From contig JAQYVO010000138.1 in assembly GCA_030145425.1 (NCBI GenBank), forward strand, positions 1 through 48,531: a DNA stretch of 48,531 nt. The letters run 5' to 3'. Under the pieces are notes generated by a model. It saw nothing but the letters and a program-made list of their open reading frames with translations. It did not search any database and was not told where the DNA came from. Source of the DNA: Chromatiales bacterium. GTDB lineage: Bacteria; Pseudomonadota; Gammaproteobacteria; Chromatiales; Chromatiaceae. Shown piece by piece: positions 1 to 7,495 of this stretch (positions are counted from its first letter, which is position 1; each line of letters opens with the position of its first letter). The translations under genes were made by a program, and so were the position numbers.

Positions 1-47
1 CTCATTGGAGGGCCAACGCTGGGTATCCGCATAGTATTAACAGGCCC
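1..47 (-). repeat. Partial copy of a dispersed inverted-repeat element, cut by the window edge
   Basis: These bases are nearly the reverse complement of the left end of the element at 16648-16913 (two differences over about 47 bases). Both carry the terminal sequence GGGCCTGTTAACA or its close variant, followed by the CGGATACCCAGCG block and the CCAATGAG block. The copy ends at base 47, where the terminal GGGCC lies, and the rest runs out of the window to the left. It lies about 70 bases upstream of surE. It is non-coding, and I see no transposase. Confidence 0.8.
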
Positions 48-120
48 GGGGATGAGGTCCAGGGGTATTTCCAGTATAGTTGGCGGCTTCAGCGCAGCGC
101 ATTGAGGTTGCCTCGAAGCA

Positions 121-873
121 GTGAGAATATTACTCAGCAACGACGACGGTTATCAGGCACCGGGATTAAGAGTGCTCATGGAGGTCCTTGCGCCATTGGC
201 CGAACTCACTGTTGTTGCACCTGAGCGAAACCGCAGTGGTGCCAGCAACTCCCTCACCCTGGATTACCCGATTCATGCGGAAACCCTGGAAGACGGGGTA
301 ATCCGGGTCGACGGTACACCAACAGATTGTGTTCATCTGGCTATTACCGGGCTTCTCGAAAAAGAGCCGGATATGGTTATCGCGGGAATCAATGCCGGCG
401 CCAACCTGGGAGACGACGTACTTTACTCCGGCACTGTTGCGGCAGCCACGGAAGGTCGATTCCTTGGCTTCCCGGCCATGGCGTTCTCCATGAACAGTCA
501 TGATCCGCAATACTACGAAACCGGCGCGCAGGTGACCGCTCAGCTGATCAGGAATCTGCAGGATAAGCCACTGGAGCCGGATACCATCATAAACGTCAAT
601 ATTCCCGACCTGCCGCTCGAAGAGCTAAAAGGTTTCCGGGCCACCCGCCTGGGGCACAGGCACAAGGCGGAGCCGGTGGTGAAATCACGGGATCCCCGGG
701 GACGTATAATATACTGGGTTGGTCCTGCCGGCGCGGAGCAGGATGCCGGTCCCGGCACCGACTTCCACGCCGTCAAGAATGGATACGTATCCGTTACACC
801 CTTGCAAATAGATTTGACCCGGCATACACATATCGAACCGCTTACCGACTGGCTTAGTGGAATAAAGCCATGA
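121..873 (+). CDS. surE: 5'/3'-nucleotidase SurE
   Basis: SurE is a divalent-metal-dependent phosphatase acting on nucleoside monophosphates (and in E. coli on short polyphosphate); it is cytoplasmic and linked to stationary-phase survival. The 250 residues match the family length. The N-terminal [12 protein letters not shown] holds the metal-binding Asp8-Asp9 pair, Ser39 lies in NRSGASN, and Asn91 lies in [11 protein letters not shown], the other metal ligands of the family. The start is GTG at 121, which opens exactly on the conserved [10 protein letters not shown]. The stop overlaps the pcm start as ATGA. The order surE-pcm-nlpD-rpoS is the classical gammaproteobacterial stress-survival block. 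Confidence 0.97.
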   Translation: MRILLSNDDGYQAPGLRVLMEVLAPLAELTVVAPERNRSGASNSLTLDYPIHAETLEDGVIRVDGTPTDCVHLAITGLLEKEPDMVIAGINAGANLGDDVLYSGTVAAATEGRFLGFPAMAFSMNSHDPQYYETGAQVTAQLIRNLQDKPLEPDTIINVNIPDLPLEELKGFRATRLGHRHKAEPVVKSRDPRGRIIYWVGPAGAEQDAGPGTDFHAVKNGYVSVTPLQIDLTRHTHIEPLTDWLSGIKP

Positions 874-1535
874 CCCTTGATTCACACCTGGGTATCGGGA
901 TGACCTCCCGGAGAACCCGAGAGCGGCTGATACAAAGGCTGCGCAAAGAGGGTATCAGGGACCGCTTGGTATTGAATGCCATCAGAACCACCCCCAGGCA
1001 TATTTTCGTGGATGAGGCGCTTGCCAGCCGCGCCTACGAGGATACCGCGCTGCCCATCGGACACGGACAGACGATTTCCCAGCCCTATATCGTGGCCCGA
1101 ATGACTGAACTGTTAATAGAGGCAGGGGCATTGGATACCGTTCTCGAGGTGGGCACCGGCTCCGGTTACCAGACTGCCGTGCTCTCCCTATTGGTCAATC
1201 GTATCTACAGCATTGAGCGAATCGGAGAACTGCAAAGGCAGGCACGCAGGCGCTTTCAATCCATGGGTATCAGGAACATAAGACTCCGCCACAGCGACGG
1301 TGGTCTGGGATTGCCTGACTATGGACCTTTCGACGGTATAATCGTCACTGCGGCACCCGAGGGCATTCCTCTTGCATTGGTTAATCAATTGAAGCAGGGG
1401 GGACGCATGGTGCTTCCAATCGGGGCCGACCAGGAGCAGATACTGGTTCGTGTGACCCGTACCAGTGACGGGTACGAAAAAGAACTTCTGGAAAGGGTGG
1501 TGTTCGTTCCTTTGCTGAGTGGAGTCCAGCGTTAA
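870..1535 (+). CDS. pcm: Protein-L-isoaspartate O-methyltransferase
   Basis: Pcm transfers a methyl group from S-adenosylmethionine to isoaspartyl residues in aged proteins, starting their repair to aspartate; it is cytoplasmic. The protein has 221 residues. The SAM-binding motif [10 protein letters not shown], lies at residues 92-100, and the family-typical [15 protein letters not shown] precedes it at about 62-76. The ATG at 870 overlaps the surE stop by four bases. A second in-frame ATG at 900 ([10 protein letters not shown]) lines up better with the start of many family members, so the first ten residues are uncertain. Translational coupling with surE is likely. Confidence 0.96.
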   Translation: MTLDSHLGIGMTSRRTRERLIQRLRKEGIRDRLVLNAIRTTPRHIFVDEALASRAYEDTALPIGHGQTISQPYIVARMTELLIEAGALDTVLEVGTGSGYQTAVLSLLVNRIYSIERIGELQRQARRRFQSMGIRNIRLRHSDGGLGLPDYGPFDGIIVTAAPEGIPLALVNQLKQGGRMVLPIGADQEQILVRVTRTSDGYEKELLERVVFVPLLSGVQR

Positions 1536-1567
1536 ATTGATTCAGAAAGGAGGAATCAAGGGCTGAC

Positions 1568-2437
1568 ATGCCTTCGTCAGTGCAGAATTTTCACCCGGTG
1601 GCCCCGGCAGACCGGAGTGCATTCAATCTTGTAATCCTGGTGCTGTTCGCGCTGATATGCACCCAGTTGCTTTCAGCCTGCGGTGCGCCGGTCCGCTACA
1701 AGGGCGATTCGCTCGAAAAGCGCAAGGTCAGAGCGGAGCACCGTCCCGCCACCTATAAGGTTCGTTCGGGGGATACGCTTTATTCCATCGCCTGGCGCTA
1801 TGGGCTGGACTTCCATGTGCTGGCGAGATGGAACGGCATCAAACCACCTCACACCATATATGCCGGACAGACTCTCCGGCTTCGTCAGCGCGGCAAGAAA
1901 ACCTCCCGAAAAACTGTGGTGAAAAAGAAAGCCACGCCTACAAAATCAGCATCCTCCAAATCCCGTAAAAAGGCAGTCACCCCGAGCCGGCAATCCACCG
2001 GAAAGAACAGCAAGCAGGCTGTCAAAGGGAGCAGCCGGCGACAACCCGTCGCTTCCAGTAAAAGATTGAAGTGGAAATGGCCTACTCAGGGCAAGGTCAG
2101 GAAAGGGTTTTCCGCCAGTGACCCAGCTCGCCAGGGTATCGAGATCGGCGGCAGCAGCGGCCAAAGAATCGCGGCATCAGAATCTGGCCGCGTAGTCTAT
2201 GCAGGGAGTGGCTTGATAGGGTATGGTCGTCTTGTAATCATTAAACATAACAAAAACTATTTGAGCGCTTACGGCCGCAATCGTAAATTGCTTGTGAAGG
2301 AGGGTGCTCAGGTCAAGAAGGGACAGGCTATTGCGGAAATGGGAAACAGCGGAAGCGGGGGACCGTCACTTCATTTCGAGATAAGAAAAAATGGTGAGCC
2401 TGTGAATCCTCTGAAGCTGCTGCCAGGCCGGCGCTGA
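1568..2437 (+). CDS. nlpD: NlpD-like lipoprotein, LysM plus degenerate LytM/M23 domain
   Basis: NlpD is an outer-membrane lipoprotein that activates the cell-division amidase AmiC at the septum. The N-terminal hydrophobic stretch ends in a lipobox, LLSAC, at about residues 34-38. A LysM domain follows (YKVRSGDTLYSIAWRYG, about 63-107), then a Lys/Ser-rich linker of about 60 residues, and a C-terminal M23 fold (about 170-289) with GIEIGG, SAYGRNRK and LHFEIR. The first and second Zn sites of active M23 enzymes are not intact (GIEI and AYGR replace the His-containing forms), as is known for NlpD/EnvC activators, so it is probably not itself a peptidase. A strong AAGGAGG lies at 1547-1553, somewhat far from the ATG. 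The rpoS promoter commonly sits inside nlpD. Confidence 0.93.
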   Translation: MPSSVQNFHPVAPADRSAFNLVILVLFALICTQLLSACGAPVRYKGDSLEKRKVRAEHRPATYKVRSGDTLYSIAWRYGLDFHVLARWNGIKPPHTIYAGQTLRLRQRGKKTSRKTVVKKKATPTKSASSKSRKKAVTPSRQSTGKNSKQAVKGSSRRQPVASSKRLKWKWPTQGKVRKGFSASDPARQGIEIGGSSGQRIAASESGRVVYAGSGLIGYGRLVIIKHNKNYLSAYGRNRKLLVKEGAQVKKGQAIAEMGNSGSGGPSLHFEIRKNGEPVNPLKLLPGRR

Positions 2438-2536
2438 GGATAGTTGCCAGACTCATAGGTGCTGACAAGGCGCTGAGCAAAGGTTCCTTTACCAGAAAAA
2501 CCGGGCAGTAATCGAAGCGAATAATGATGGAGGAGC

Positions 2537-3529
2537 ATGAACAAAAAGCCTACGGATGATAATGGTGACCAAGTCTCCATAACGTCCCAGGAAGAATTGT
2601 CGGATGACAACGGGGATACCCCGATTCCCCCAGGTAGACCGGAAGTAATCAAAAAACCGGCTGCACCCCTGTTCGGCCCGAAAGATTCCGACACAGCCCA
2701 CATGGACGCCACGCGCCTGTATCTGAGCGAAATCGGCTCCTCCAAGCTGCTCACCGCAGAAGAGGAGGTCACGCTGTCGCGGCAGGCTCAGAAAGGAGAG
2801 ATGCAAGCCCGGAAACACATGATCGAGAGCAATCTCCGGCTGGTGGTTAAGATTGCCCGTCGCTACATGAATCGGGGGCTCGCACTGCTGGATCTGATCG
2901 AGGAGGGAAATCTGGGACTGATTCGGGCAGTTGAAAAATTCGATCCGGAGCGTGGATTCAGATTTTCAACCTATGCCACCTGGTGGATCCGCCAGACCAT
3001 CGAAAGGGCGATCATGAATCAGACCCGCACGATTCGCCTCCCGATCCACGTCGTCAAGGAGATCAATGTGTATCTTCGTGCGGCTCGAAGCCTGGCGCAG
3101 ACATTGGATCATGAACCGACGGCTGAGGAGATCGCTCACCTGCTCAACAAGCCGCTCAATGAAGTCAAACGCATGCTGGGACTCAATGAGCGCATCAGTT
3201 CCGTTGACACCCCCTTCGGCAAGGATACCGACAAGCCGCTGCTGGACACCATCCCCGATAGGCAGACCCAGGACCCTTCTGTAAGTATTCAGAACGCGGG
3301 AGTAAACGCCAATCTCGACGAGTGGCTGGGCAGACTCAATGACAAGCAGAGAGAGGTGGTGGAGCGTCGTTTTGGGCTCCACGGGTACGAAAATTCTACG
3401 CTGGAACAGGTCGCCAATGAACTGGGAGTGACCCGGGAGCGGGTGCGTCAGATCCAGATGGATGCCCTGAAACGCCTCCGGGTAATCCTGGAAAAAGACG
3501 GATTCTCCGTAGACACCATCTTCAAATAG
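2537..3529 (+). CDS. rpoS: RNA polymerase sigma factor RpoS
   Basis: RpoS is the sigma factor of the general stress and stationary-phase response. The 330 residues match the family length. Region 1.2 starts at about residue 55 ([11 protein letters not shown]). Region 2 contains the core-binding and -10 recognition helices ([21 protein letters not shown], then [16 protein letters not shown]). Region 3 follows, and region 4 holds the -35 helix-turn-helix ([20 protein letters not shown]). The ATG at 2537 is preceded by GGAGGAG with short spacing. The acidic N-terminal 50 residues are variable, as expected. It closes the surE-pcm-nlpD-rpoS block. No clear hairpin terminator lies directly behind it; the next hairpin is at 3794. 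Confidence 0.97.
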   Translation: MNKKPTDDNGDQVSITSQEELSDDNGDTPIPPGRPEVIKKPAAPLFGPKDSDTAHMDATRLYLSEIGSSKLLTAEEEVTLSRQAQKGEMQARKHMIESNLRLVVKIARRYMNRGLALLDLIEEGNLGLIRAVEKFDPERGFRFSTYATWWIRQTIERAIMNQTRTIRLPIHVVKEINVYLRAARSLAQTLDHEPTAEEIAHLLNKPLNEVKRMLGLNERISSVDTPFGKDTDKPLLDTIPDRQTQDPSVSIQNAGVNANLDEWLGRLNDKQREVVERRFGLHGYENSTLEQVANELGVTRERVRQIQMDALKRLRVILEKDGFSVDTIFK

Positions 3530-3656
3530 GACTTACGTCCGAAGCCTCTCTGGGGCGTACATGATCCCGAAAACGACTGTTGGAAAGCAACCGGTAAGAC
3601 ACCGGCTGCCCGTCGAGGTATGGGAAAATGTAAGAATTTTAGAGTATTAGATTTAA

Positions 3657-3704
3657 TTGATTCAGATCAACTTCCGGAGTGCTTCCATAATTACGATAAA
3701 AAAC
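3657..3704 (+). promoter_or_regulatory. FNR/ANR-dependent class II promoter for the cbb3 oxidase operon
   Basis: TTGATTCAGATCAA at 3657-3670 is a perfect match to the FNR/ANR palindrome TTGAT-N4-ATCAA. A -10-like TACGAT lies at 3692-3697. This predicts a start near 3704 and puts the box centre at about -40.5, the spacing of FNR class II activated promoters. cbb3 oxidase operons are classical FNR/ANR/FixK targets. The implied leader to ccoN is about 190 bases. The exact -10 is inferred; CATAAT at 3686 is an alternative. Confidence 0.8.
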
Positions 3705-3760
3705 GTGCAGTTATCTGATTTATTGAATAATTCAAATGAATTGCTACAACGCTCGTGATC

Positions 3761-3789
3761 TTGACATTCATCAGGGTTTACAGTGTGAT
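3761..3789 (+). promoter_or_regulatory. Second, sigma70-like promoter with overlapping degenerate FNR box
   Basis: TTGACA (3761-3766), a 17-base spacer and TGTGAT (3784-3789) form a sigma70-like pair with a predicted start near 3796. The same bases 3761-3774, TTGACATTCATCAG, match eight of the ten fixed positions of the FNR palindrome. A regulator bound there would cover the -35 element, so it would be expected to repress rather than activate this promoter. This rests on motif reading only. Confidence 0.4.
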
Positions 3790-3793
3790 ATGC

Positions 3794-3837
3794 CCCACTC
3801 GAAACCCCTGTTTCGAGGGCTGACGGGTGGGTTTTTT
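3794..3837 (+). terminator. Hairpin with T6 tract in the ccoN leader
   Basis: Inner stem TCGAAAC (3799-3805) pairs perfectly with GTTTCGA (3810-3816) around a CCCT loop. Outer stem CCCAC (3794-3798) pairs with GTGGG (3827-3831) across a one-sided bulge and is followed directly by six T residues (3832-3837). It could terminate rpoS read-through or attenuate the ccoN transcript, whose start codon lies 56 bases further on. Confidence 0.55.
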
Positions 3838-3892
3838 CAGGAATTCCATCCTCGTTTTACCAACTCAATAAATATTCTTCTTTGGGGGGCTC

Positions 3893-5326
3893 ATGGACGC
3901 CGCAGCTGAACAAAAGTACGACTATGGTGTTGTACGTTGGTTCACCGTCATGTCAGTGGTCTACTTGGTGGTAGGCGCCATGGTCGGGGTGCTTATCGCC
4001 TCGCAACTGGCATGGCCGATTTTGAACTTTGATGTACCGTACCTTACTTTCGGGCGGCTCCGGCCACTCCATACCAATGCCGTGATATTTGCATTTGGTG
4101 GAAGCGTGCTGATGGCCACATCCTTCTACAGCGTCCAACGGACCTGCGCCACCAAGCTGTGGAGCAACAGGATGGCCTGGTTCACCTTCCTGGGCTGGAA
4201 TCTGATCATCGTATCCGCTGTGATCACCCTGCCGCTGGGCATCACCAGCGCCAAGGAATACGCCGAGTTGGAATGGCCGATCGATATCGCTATTGCGGTG
4301 GTCTGGATCAGCTATATGTTCAACTTCATCATGACCATCTCCCTGCGGAAGAGTCCGCACATCTATGTCTCGAACTGGTTCTTCCTGGGCATGATGGTGA
4401 TGATCACCTACCTGCATGTGGTCAACAGCCTGGCCATCCCCGTGGGTATGTTCAAATCCTACTCCATTTTTTCCGGTGTGCAGGACGCCATGATCCAGTG
4501 GTGGTGGGGACACAATGCCGTGGGCTTCTACCTGACCGCGGGCTTCCTTGGCATCATGTACTACTTCGTGCCCAAACAGGCAGGTCGGCCGGTCTATTCC
4601 TACCGCCTGTCAGTGATCCATTTCTGGGCACTGATGTTCGGTTACGTCTGGCTGGGAGCCCATCACCTCCAGTACACGGCACTGCCTGACTGGACCGGCT
4701 CACTGGGTGCGGCCATCTCGCTGGCCATGATCATCCCCTCATGGGGCGGCGCGGTAAACGGCATGATGACCCTCTCGGGTGCATGGGACAAGCTGCGCAC
4801 CGACTATGTGCTGCGCTTTCTCATCATGTCCCTGGCGTTCTACGCCATGTCCACGTTCGAAGGGCCGGTAATGTCTATCAAGACCGTCAACGCCCTGTCT
4901 CACTACACCGACTGGACGATTGGCCACGTGCACTCCGGAGCCCTGGGGTGGGTCGCCATGGTTGCCATCGGCGCCATTTATCATCTGATGACCCGCCTGT
5001 TCCACACCGAACTCTGGTCCACCAAGCTGGTTAATGCCCACTTCTGGACCGCTACCATCGGTACGGTGATCTACATCGTTGCCATGTGGGTTTCCGGCAT
5101 CATGCAGGGTCTGATGTGGCGCGCCTATGACGAGTACGGCACCCTGGCATACACCTTTGCCGAATCCGTCGAGGCGATGCATCCCTACTATGCGATGCGG
5201 GCCGTGGGCGGTGGGATATTCCTGTTGGGTGCGCTGCTGATGCTCATCAATATCCTGATGACCGTCGCAAAGGCCTCATCCGAAGGCAGTGTGCAGCGTG
5301 CGCGCACTGCGATTGCAGCAGCTTAA
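3893..5326 (+). CDS. ccoN: cbb3-type cytochrome c oxidase subunit I (CcoN)
   Basis: This is the catalytic subunit of the high-affinity cbb3 oxidase in the inner membrane. It reduces O2 at the heme b3-CuB centre and pumps protons. The 477 residues contain about 12 membrane helices. All expected ligands are visible: His60 and His347 for low-spin heme b, His207, His257 and His258 for CuB, His345 for heme b3, and Tyr251 (GYVWLGAHH), the residue cross-linked to a CuB histidine in cbb3 enzymes. The positions agree with those known for Pseudomonas stutzeri CcoN. The start is ATG at 3893 behind a G-rich Shine-Dalgarno. It leads the ccoNOQP operon and lies behind the FNR-type promoter. Confidence 0.98.
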   Translation: MDAAAEQKYDYGVVRWFTVMSVVYLVVGAMVGVLIASQLAWPILNFDVPYLTFGRLRPLHTNAVIFAFGGSVLMATSFYSVQRTCATKLWSNRMAWFTFLGWNLIIVSAVITLPLGITSAKEYAELEWPIDIAIAVVWISYMFNFIMTISLRKSPHIYVSNWFFLGMMVMITYLHVVNSLAIPVGMFKSYSIFSGVQDAMIQWWWGHNAVGFYLTAGFLGIMYYFVPKQAGRPVYSYRLSVIHFWALMFGYVWLGAHHLQYTALPDWTGSLGAAISLAMIIPSWGGAVNGMMTLSGAWDKLRTDYVLRFLIMSLAFYAMSTFEGPVMSIKTVNALSHYTDWTIGHVHSGALGWVAMVAIGAIYHLMTRLFHTELWSTKLVNAHFWTATIGTVIYIVAMWVSGIMQGLMWRAYDEYGTLAYTFAESVEAMHPYYAMRAVGGGIFLLGALLMLINILMTVAKASSEGSVQRARTAIAAA

Positions 5327-5339
5327 GGGGGTCGGAAAA

Positions 5340-6056
5340 ATGTCAAACAACAACGCATCATCCGGCAAACTCCAGACCTGGATGGAGAAGAATATCTTCG
5401 CCATGTTCCTGGGTTTGCTCATCGTACTCTCTGTGGGCGGCTTGGTGGAAATCGTGCCGCTGTTCTATTTGAAGAACACCATGGAGCACAACCAGTTTCC
5501 GGAACTGGTTTGGCAGCGCCAGGAAGGCCAGACCCTCGCAGATCACAAGCCCGGGGACGGCATGCGGCCCTACAGCGCTCTGGAACTGGCGGGTCGGGAT
5601 ATCTATCAGCGCGAGGGCTGCTATCTCTGTCATTCGCAAATGATTCGTCCTTTCCGTGACGAGAAAGAGCGCTACGGCCACTATTCCCTGGCTTCAGAGT
5701 CCATGTACGACCACCCCTTCCAGTGGGGCTCAAAACGTACGGGGCCCGATATTGCCCGGCTGGGTGGCAAGTACTCGGATGACTGGCATCGCAAGCACCT
5801 GCGTGCACCCCGTTCGGTGGTGCCCGAGTCCGTTATGCCCAACTATCCCTGGCTGAAGGATACCCGAGTGAACGGTAAAACCATCCAGGCACATATGCAG
5901 GGTATGCAGACGATAGGGGTCCCCTATACGGGTGCCGACATTGAGGCCGCCGCTGGGGAGGTCGAAGGCAAGACCGAAGAGGATGCCATGGTAGCCTACC
6001 TCCAGGTCCTGGGTACGATGACAAATCTGGACGAGAACAAGGCCTACCGTGAATAG
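5340..6056 (+). CDS. ccoO: cbb3 oxidase subunit II, monoheme cytochrome c (CcoO)
   Basis: CcoO passes electrons from CcoP to CcoN. It has one N-terminal membrane anchor (about residues 19-44) and a periplasmic cytochrome c domain with the heme motif CYLCH at residues 94-98, followed by SQMIRPF, which is typical of the family. The ATG at 5340 is chosen because the reading frame upstream of it overlaps the end of ccoN (stop at 5324-5326) and adds no conserved residues; it gives 238 residues, and a GGGGG run precedes it. ccoQ overlaps the last eight bases. Confidence 0.97.
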   Translation: MSNNNASSGKLQTWMEKNIFAMFLGLLIVLSVGGLVEIVPLFYLKNTMEHNQFPELVWQRQEGQTLADHKPGDGMRPYSALELAGRDIYQREGCYLCHSQMIRPFRDEKERYGHYSLASESMYDHPFQWGSKRTGPDIARLGGKYSDDWHRKHLRAPRSVVPESVMPNYPWLKDTRVNGKTIQAHMQGMQTIGVPYTGADIEAAAGEVEGKTEEDAMVAYLQVLGTMTNLDENKAYRE

Positions 6057-6264
6057 CCTTCGGGACTACTTCAACACGGATTGGGGTGCCATGACCGCCA
6101 CCGACTGGTTTGGAACCATTCTGACGGTGGTCATATTCCTCCTCTTGGTAGGGCTATTTGTCCACGTCCTGCGTCCGAAGAACCGGGAAAAGTTCGAGTC
6201 GAGAAAATACATCCCGTTGGACGAGGACGAAACAGTAATTAACGGAGATAACAATGGCGGATAA
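6049..6264 (+). CDS. ccoQ: cbb3 oxidase small subunit CcoQ
   Basis: CcoQ is a small single-helix subunit that stabilises the association of CcoP with the core complex. The 71 residues carry one membrane helix (about 22-42), then the basic segment RPKNREKFE and an acidic tail (IPLDEDE) typical of CcoQ. The GTG at 6049 overlaps ccoO and gives the N-terminal YFNTDW-AMT segment that I associate with relatives; the alternative ATG at 6091 would remove it. The end overlaps the ccoP start by 11 bases. Translation is probably coupled with ccoO and ccoP. Confidence 0.88.
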   Translation: MNSLRDYFNTDWGAMTATDWFGTILTVVIFLLLVGLFVHVLRPKNREKFESRKYIPLDEDETVINGDNNGG

Positions 6265-7105
6265 AAATCCATTTCCGGGTGAAAACAATACCGGTCATAT
6301 CTGGGATGACAACCTGCGGGAACTGGCCAATCCGATTCCTCGCTGGTGGATGATCGGCTTCTGGGTCTCGCTTCTCTGGGTGATCTTATACAGTCTGATC
6401 TATCCGACCTGGCCGACCCTGAGCTCCTTTACCAAGGGTTTCATGGGATGGACCCAGATTAAGGAATACCAGAAAGGTATGGACGAGGTCGTAGAGATAA
6501 GATCCGAGTTCGAGACAAAGATTGCCGGCATGTCGGCAAAGGAAATCCTGGCGGATGAGGGTCTTTCGGCCTACACCGAAGCCTCTGCCAAGGTACTGTT
6601 CGGTGATAATTGTGCGCCCTGCCACGGCGGTGGCGGCCAGGGTGGCCCCGGCTATCCGGCGCTGGTGGACGATGCCTGGCTCTGGGGAGGGGCCGTCGAA
6701 AACATCGAACAAACCATCACCATGGGGCGCAAGGGGATCATGACCGCCCACGGAAAGATCCTGAAGCCTGGAGAGGTAAATGAATTGGCGCAGGCTATCG
6801 TGGACGGCAAACCCGCCTCCTCGCCGCTGTTCCTGCAAAAGGGCTGTATTGCCTGCCACGGCATGGATGGAAAGGGCATGGCCGTTCTGGGTTCTGCCAA
6901 TCTTACCGACGCCATCATTCGCTTCGTGCCGGAAGGTGACCAGACAGTTCTGGACAGTGTCAAATACACCATCATGTATGGCGTCAACGATCCCAGCAAC
7001 CCGATGAGCCGTCAGGCGGAGATGCCGAAGTTCGGTGATCGTCTTTCAAAGGATGAGATCAAGAAGCTGACGGTTTACGTCTATAAGTTCGGAGGCGGTC
7101 AGTAG
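6254..7105 (+). CDS. ccoP: cbb3 oxidase subunit III, diheme cytochrome c (CcoP)
   Basis: CcoP receives electrons from soluble or membrane cytochromes and hands them to CcoO. The 283 residues comprise one membrane helix (about 31-51), a short linker helix region, and two cytochrome c domains with heme motifs CAPCH (120-124) and CIACH (198-202). The length is normal for CcoP with a single N-terminal anchor. The ATG at 6254 has GGAG upstream and lies inside the end of ccoQ. It is followed, after 60 bases, by a small membrane-protein gene and then a terminator. Confidence 0.97.
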   Translation: MADKNPFPGENNTGHIWDDNLRELANPIPRWWMIGFWVSLLWVILYSLIYPTWPTLSSFTKGFMGWTQIKEYQKGMDEVVEIRSEFETKIAGMSAKEILADEGLSAYTEASAKVLFGDNCAPCHGGGGQGGPGYPALVDDAWLWGGAVENIEQTITMGRKGIMTAHGKILKPGEVNELAQAIVDGKPASSPLFLQKGCIACHGMDGKGMAVLGSANLTDAIIRFVPEGDQTVLDSVKYTIMYGVNDPSNPMSRQAEMPKFGDRLSKDEIKKLTVYVYKFGGGQ

Positions 7106-7165
7106 TTTAGTGACTCGGTCTGTCCCGGTAAAAACCGGGCAGTCGGACGGAATGAGGTACCAGTC

Positions 7166-7288
7166 ATGATAGATTCTGTTGTAGTGGGTTCAATCGTTGC
7201 TGTCGTAATCTGCGTGGTAATCTTTGTTTTTCTGCTGTTCAAGATTAAAGACCTGATGAACAAGGATGCCGAAGCCCACAAGAAATAG
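7166..7288 (+). CDS. 40-residue single-helix membrane protein, candidate CcoM-type oxidase subunit
   Basis: This frame encodes 40 residues starting MIDSVVVGSIVAVV, with one strongly hydrophobic helix (about residues 4-26) followed by a basic, polar tail ending AEAHKK. It lies between ccoP and the terminator at 7312, so it is transcribed with the oxidase subunits. Pseudomonas stutzeri cbb3 oxidase contains an extra single-helix subunit of under 40 residues, CcoM. This protein resembles it in size, in the valine-rich start with an acidic residue near position 3, and in the Lys-rich end. That similarity is from memory and unaligned, so the identity is inference; it could be an unrelated small membrane protein. 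An AATGAGG-like ribosome site lies upstream. Confidence 0.7.
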   Translation: MIDSVVVGSIVAVVICVVIFVFLLFKIKDLMNKDAEAHKK

Positions 7289-7311
7289 ACAATTCCGATA
7301 GAGCTGAAGTC

Positions 7312-7339
7312 AAAAGGGGGAAGTGATTCCCCCTTTTTT
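7312..7339 (+). terminator. Rho-independent terminator of the ccoNOQP operon
   Basis: AAAAGGGGGAA (7312-7322), loop GTGA, and TTCCCCCTTTT (7327-7337) form a perfect 11-base-pair stem that runs into a T tract ending at 7339. The A-rich left arm would let it act on the minus strand too. It separates ccoNOQP and the 40-residue gene from ccoG. Confidence 0.92.
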
Positions 7340-7495
7340 AATGTGCTATAAGACGTTCAGAATATTGATAATTCTCATTGTTTTGTACGGGCGTGACAGT
7401 AGACTCTGTGCCAGACTGGTGGGGCCGCCAAACTGGTATGAATTTTTATCCTTTGCGGCTGTCTGAATTGATCGATATGCACAGGAGACACACCG

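Larger units (their letters stand above)
3704..3837 (+). ncRNA. Possible FNR-induced short leader RNA or small RNA
   Basis: The interval between the predicted FNR-dependent start (about 3704) and the hairpin plus T-tract ending at 3837 has no credible reading frame. An RNA of about 130 nucleotides would result if transcription ends there. It contains the palindrome TTGAATAATTCAA. The layout resembles FNR-activated small RNAs such as FnrS only in general terms (anaerobic promoter, short transcript, intrinsic terminator). It may equally be just the ccoN leader. Confidence 0.3.

Noticed and set aside
3953-4513. 186-residue minus-strand frame inside ccoN
   Set aside because: Antisense to a fully conserved gene, His/Asp/Gly-rich composition typical of shadow frames, no independent support.
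7360-7380. Fur-box-like AT-rich stretch upstream of ccoG
   Set aside because: Only the left half resembles the Fur consensus; the right half fits poorly.
7468-7481. FNR-like site TTGATCGATATGCA before ccoG
   Set aside because: Only one half matches well and the site touches the ribosome-binding site; no -10 at a suitable distance.
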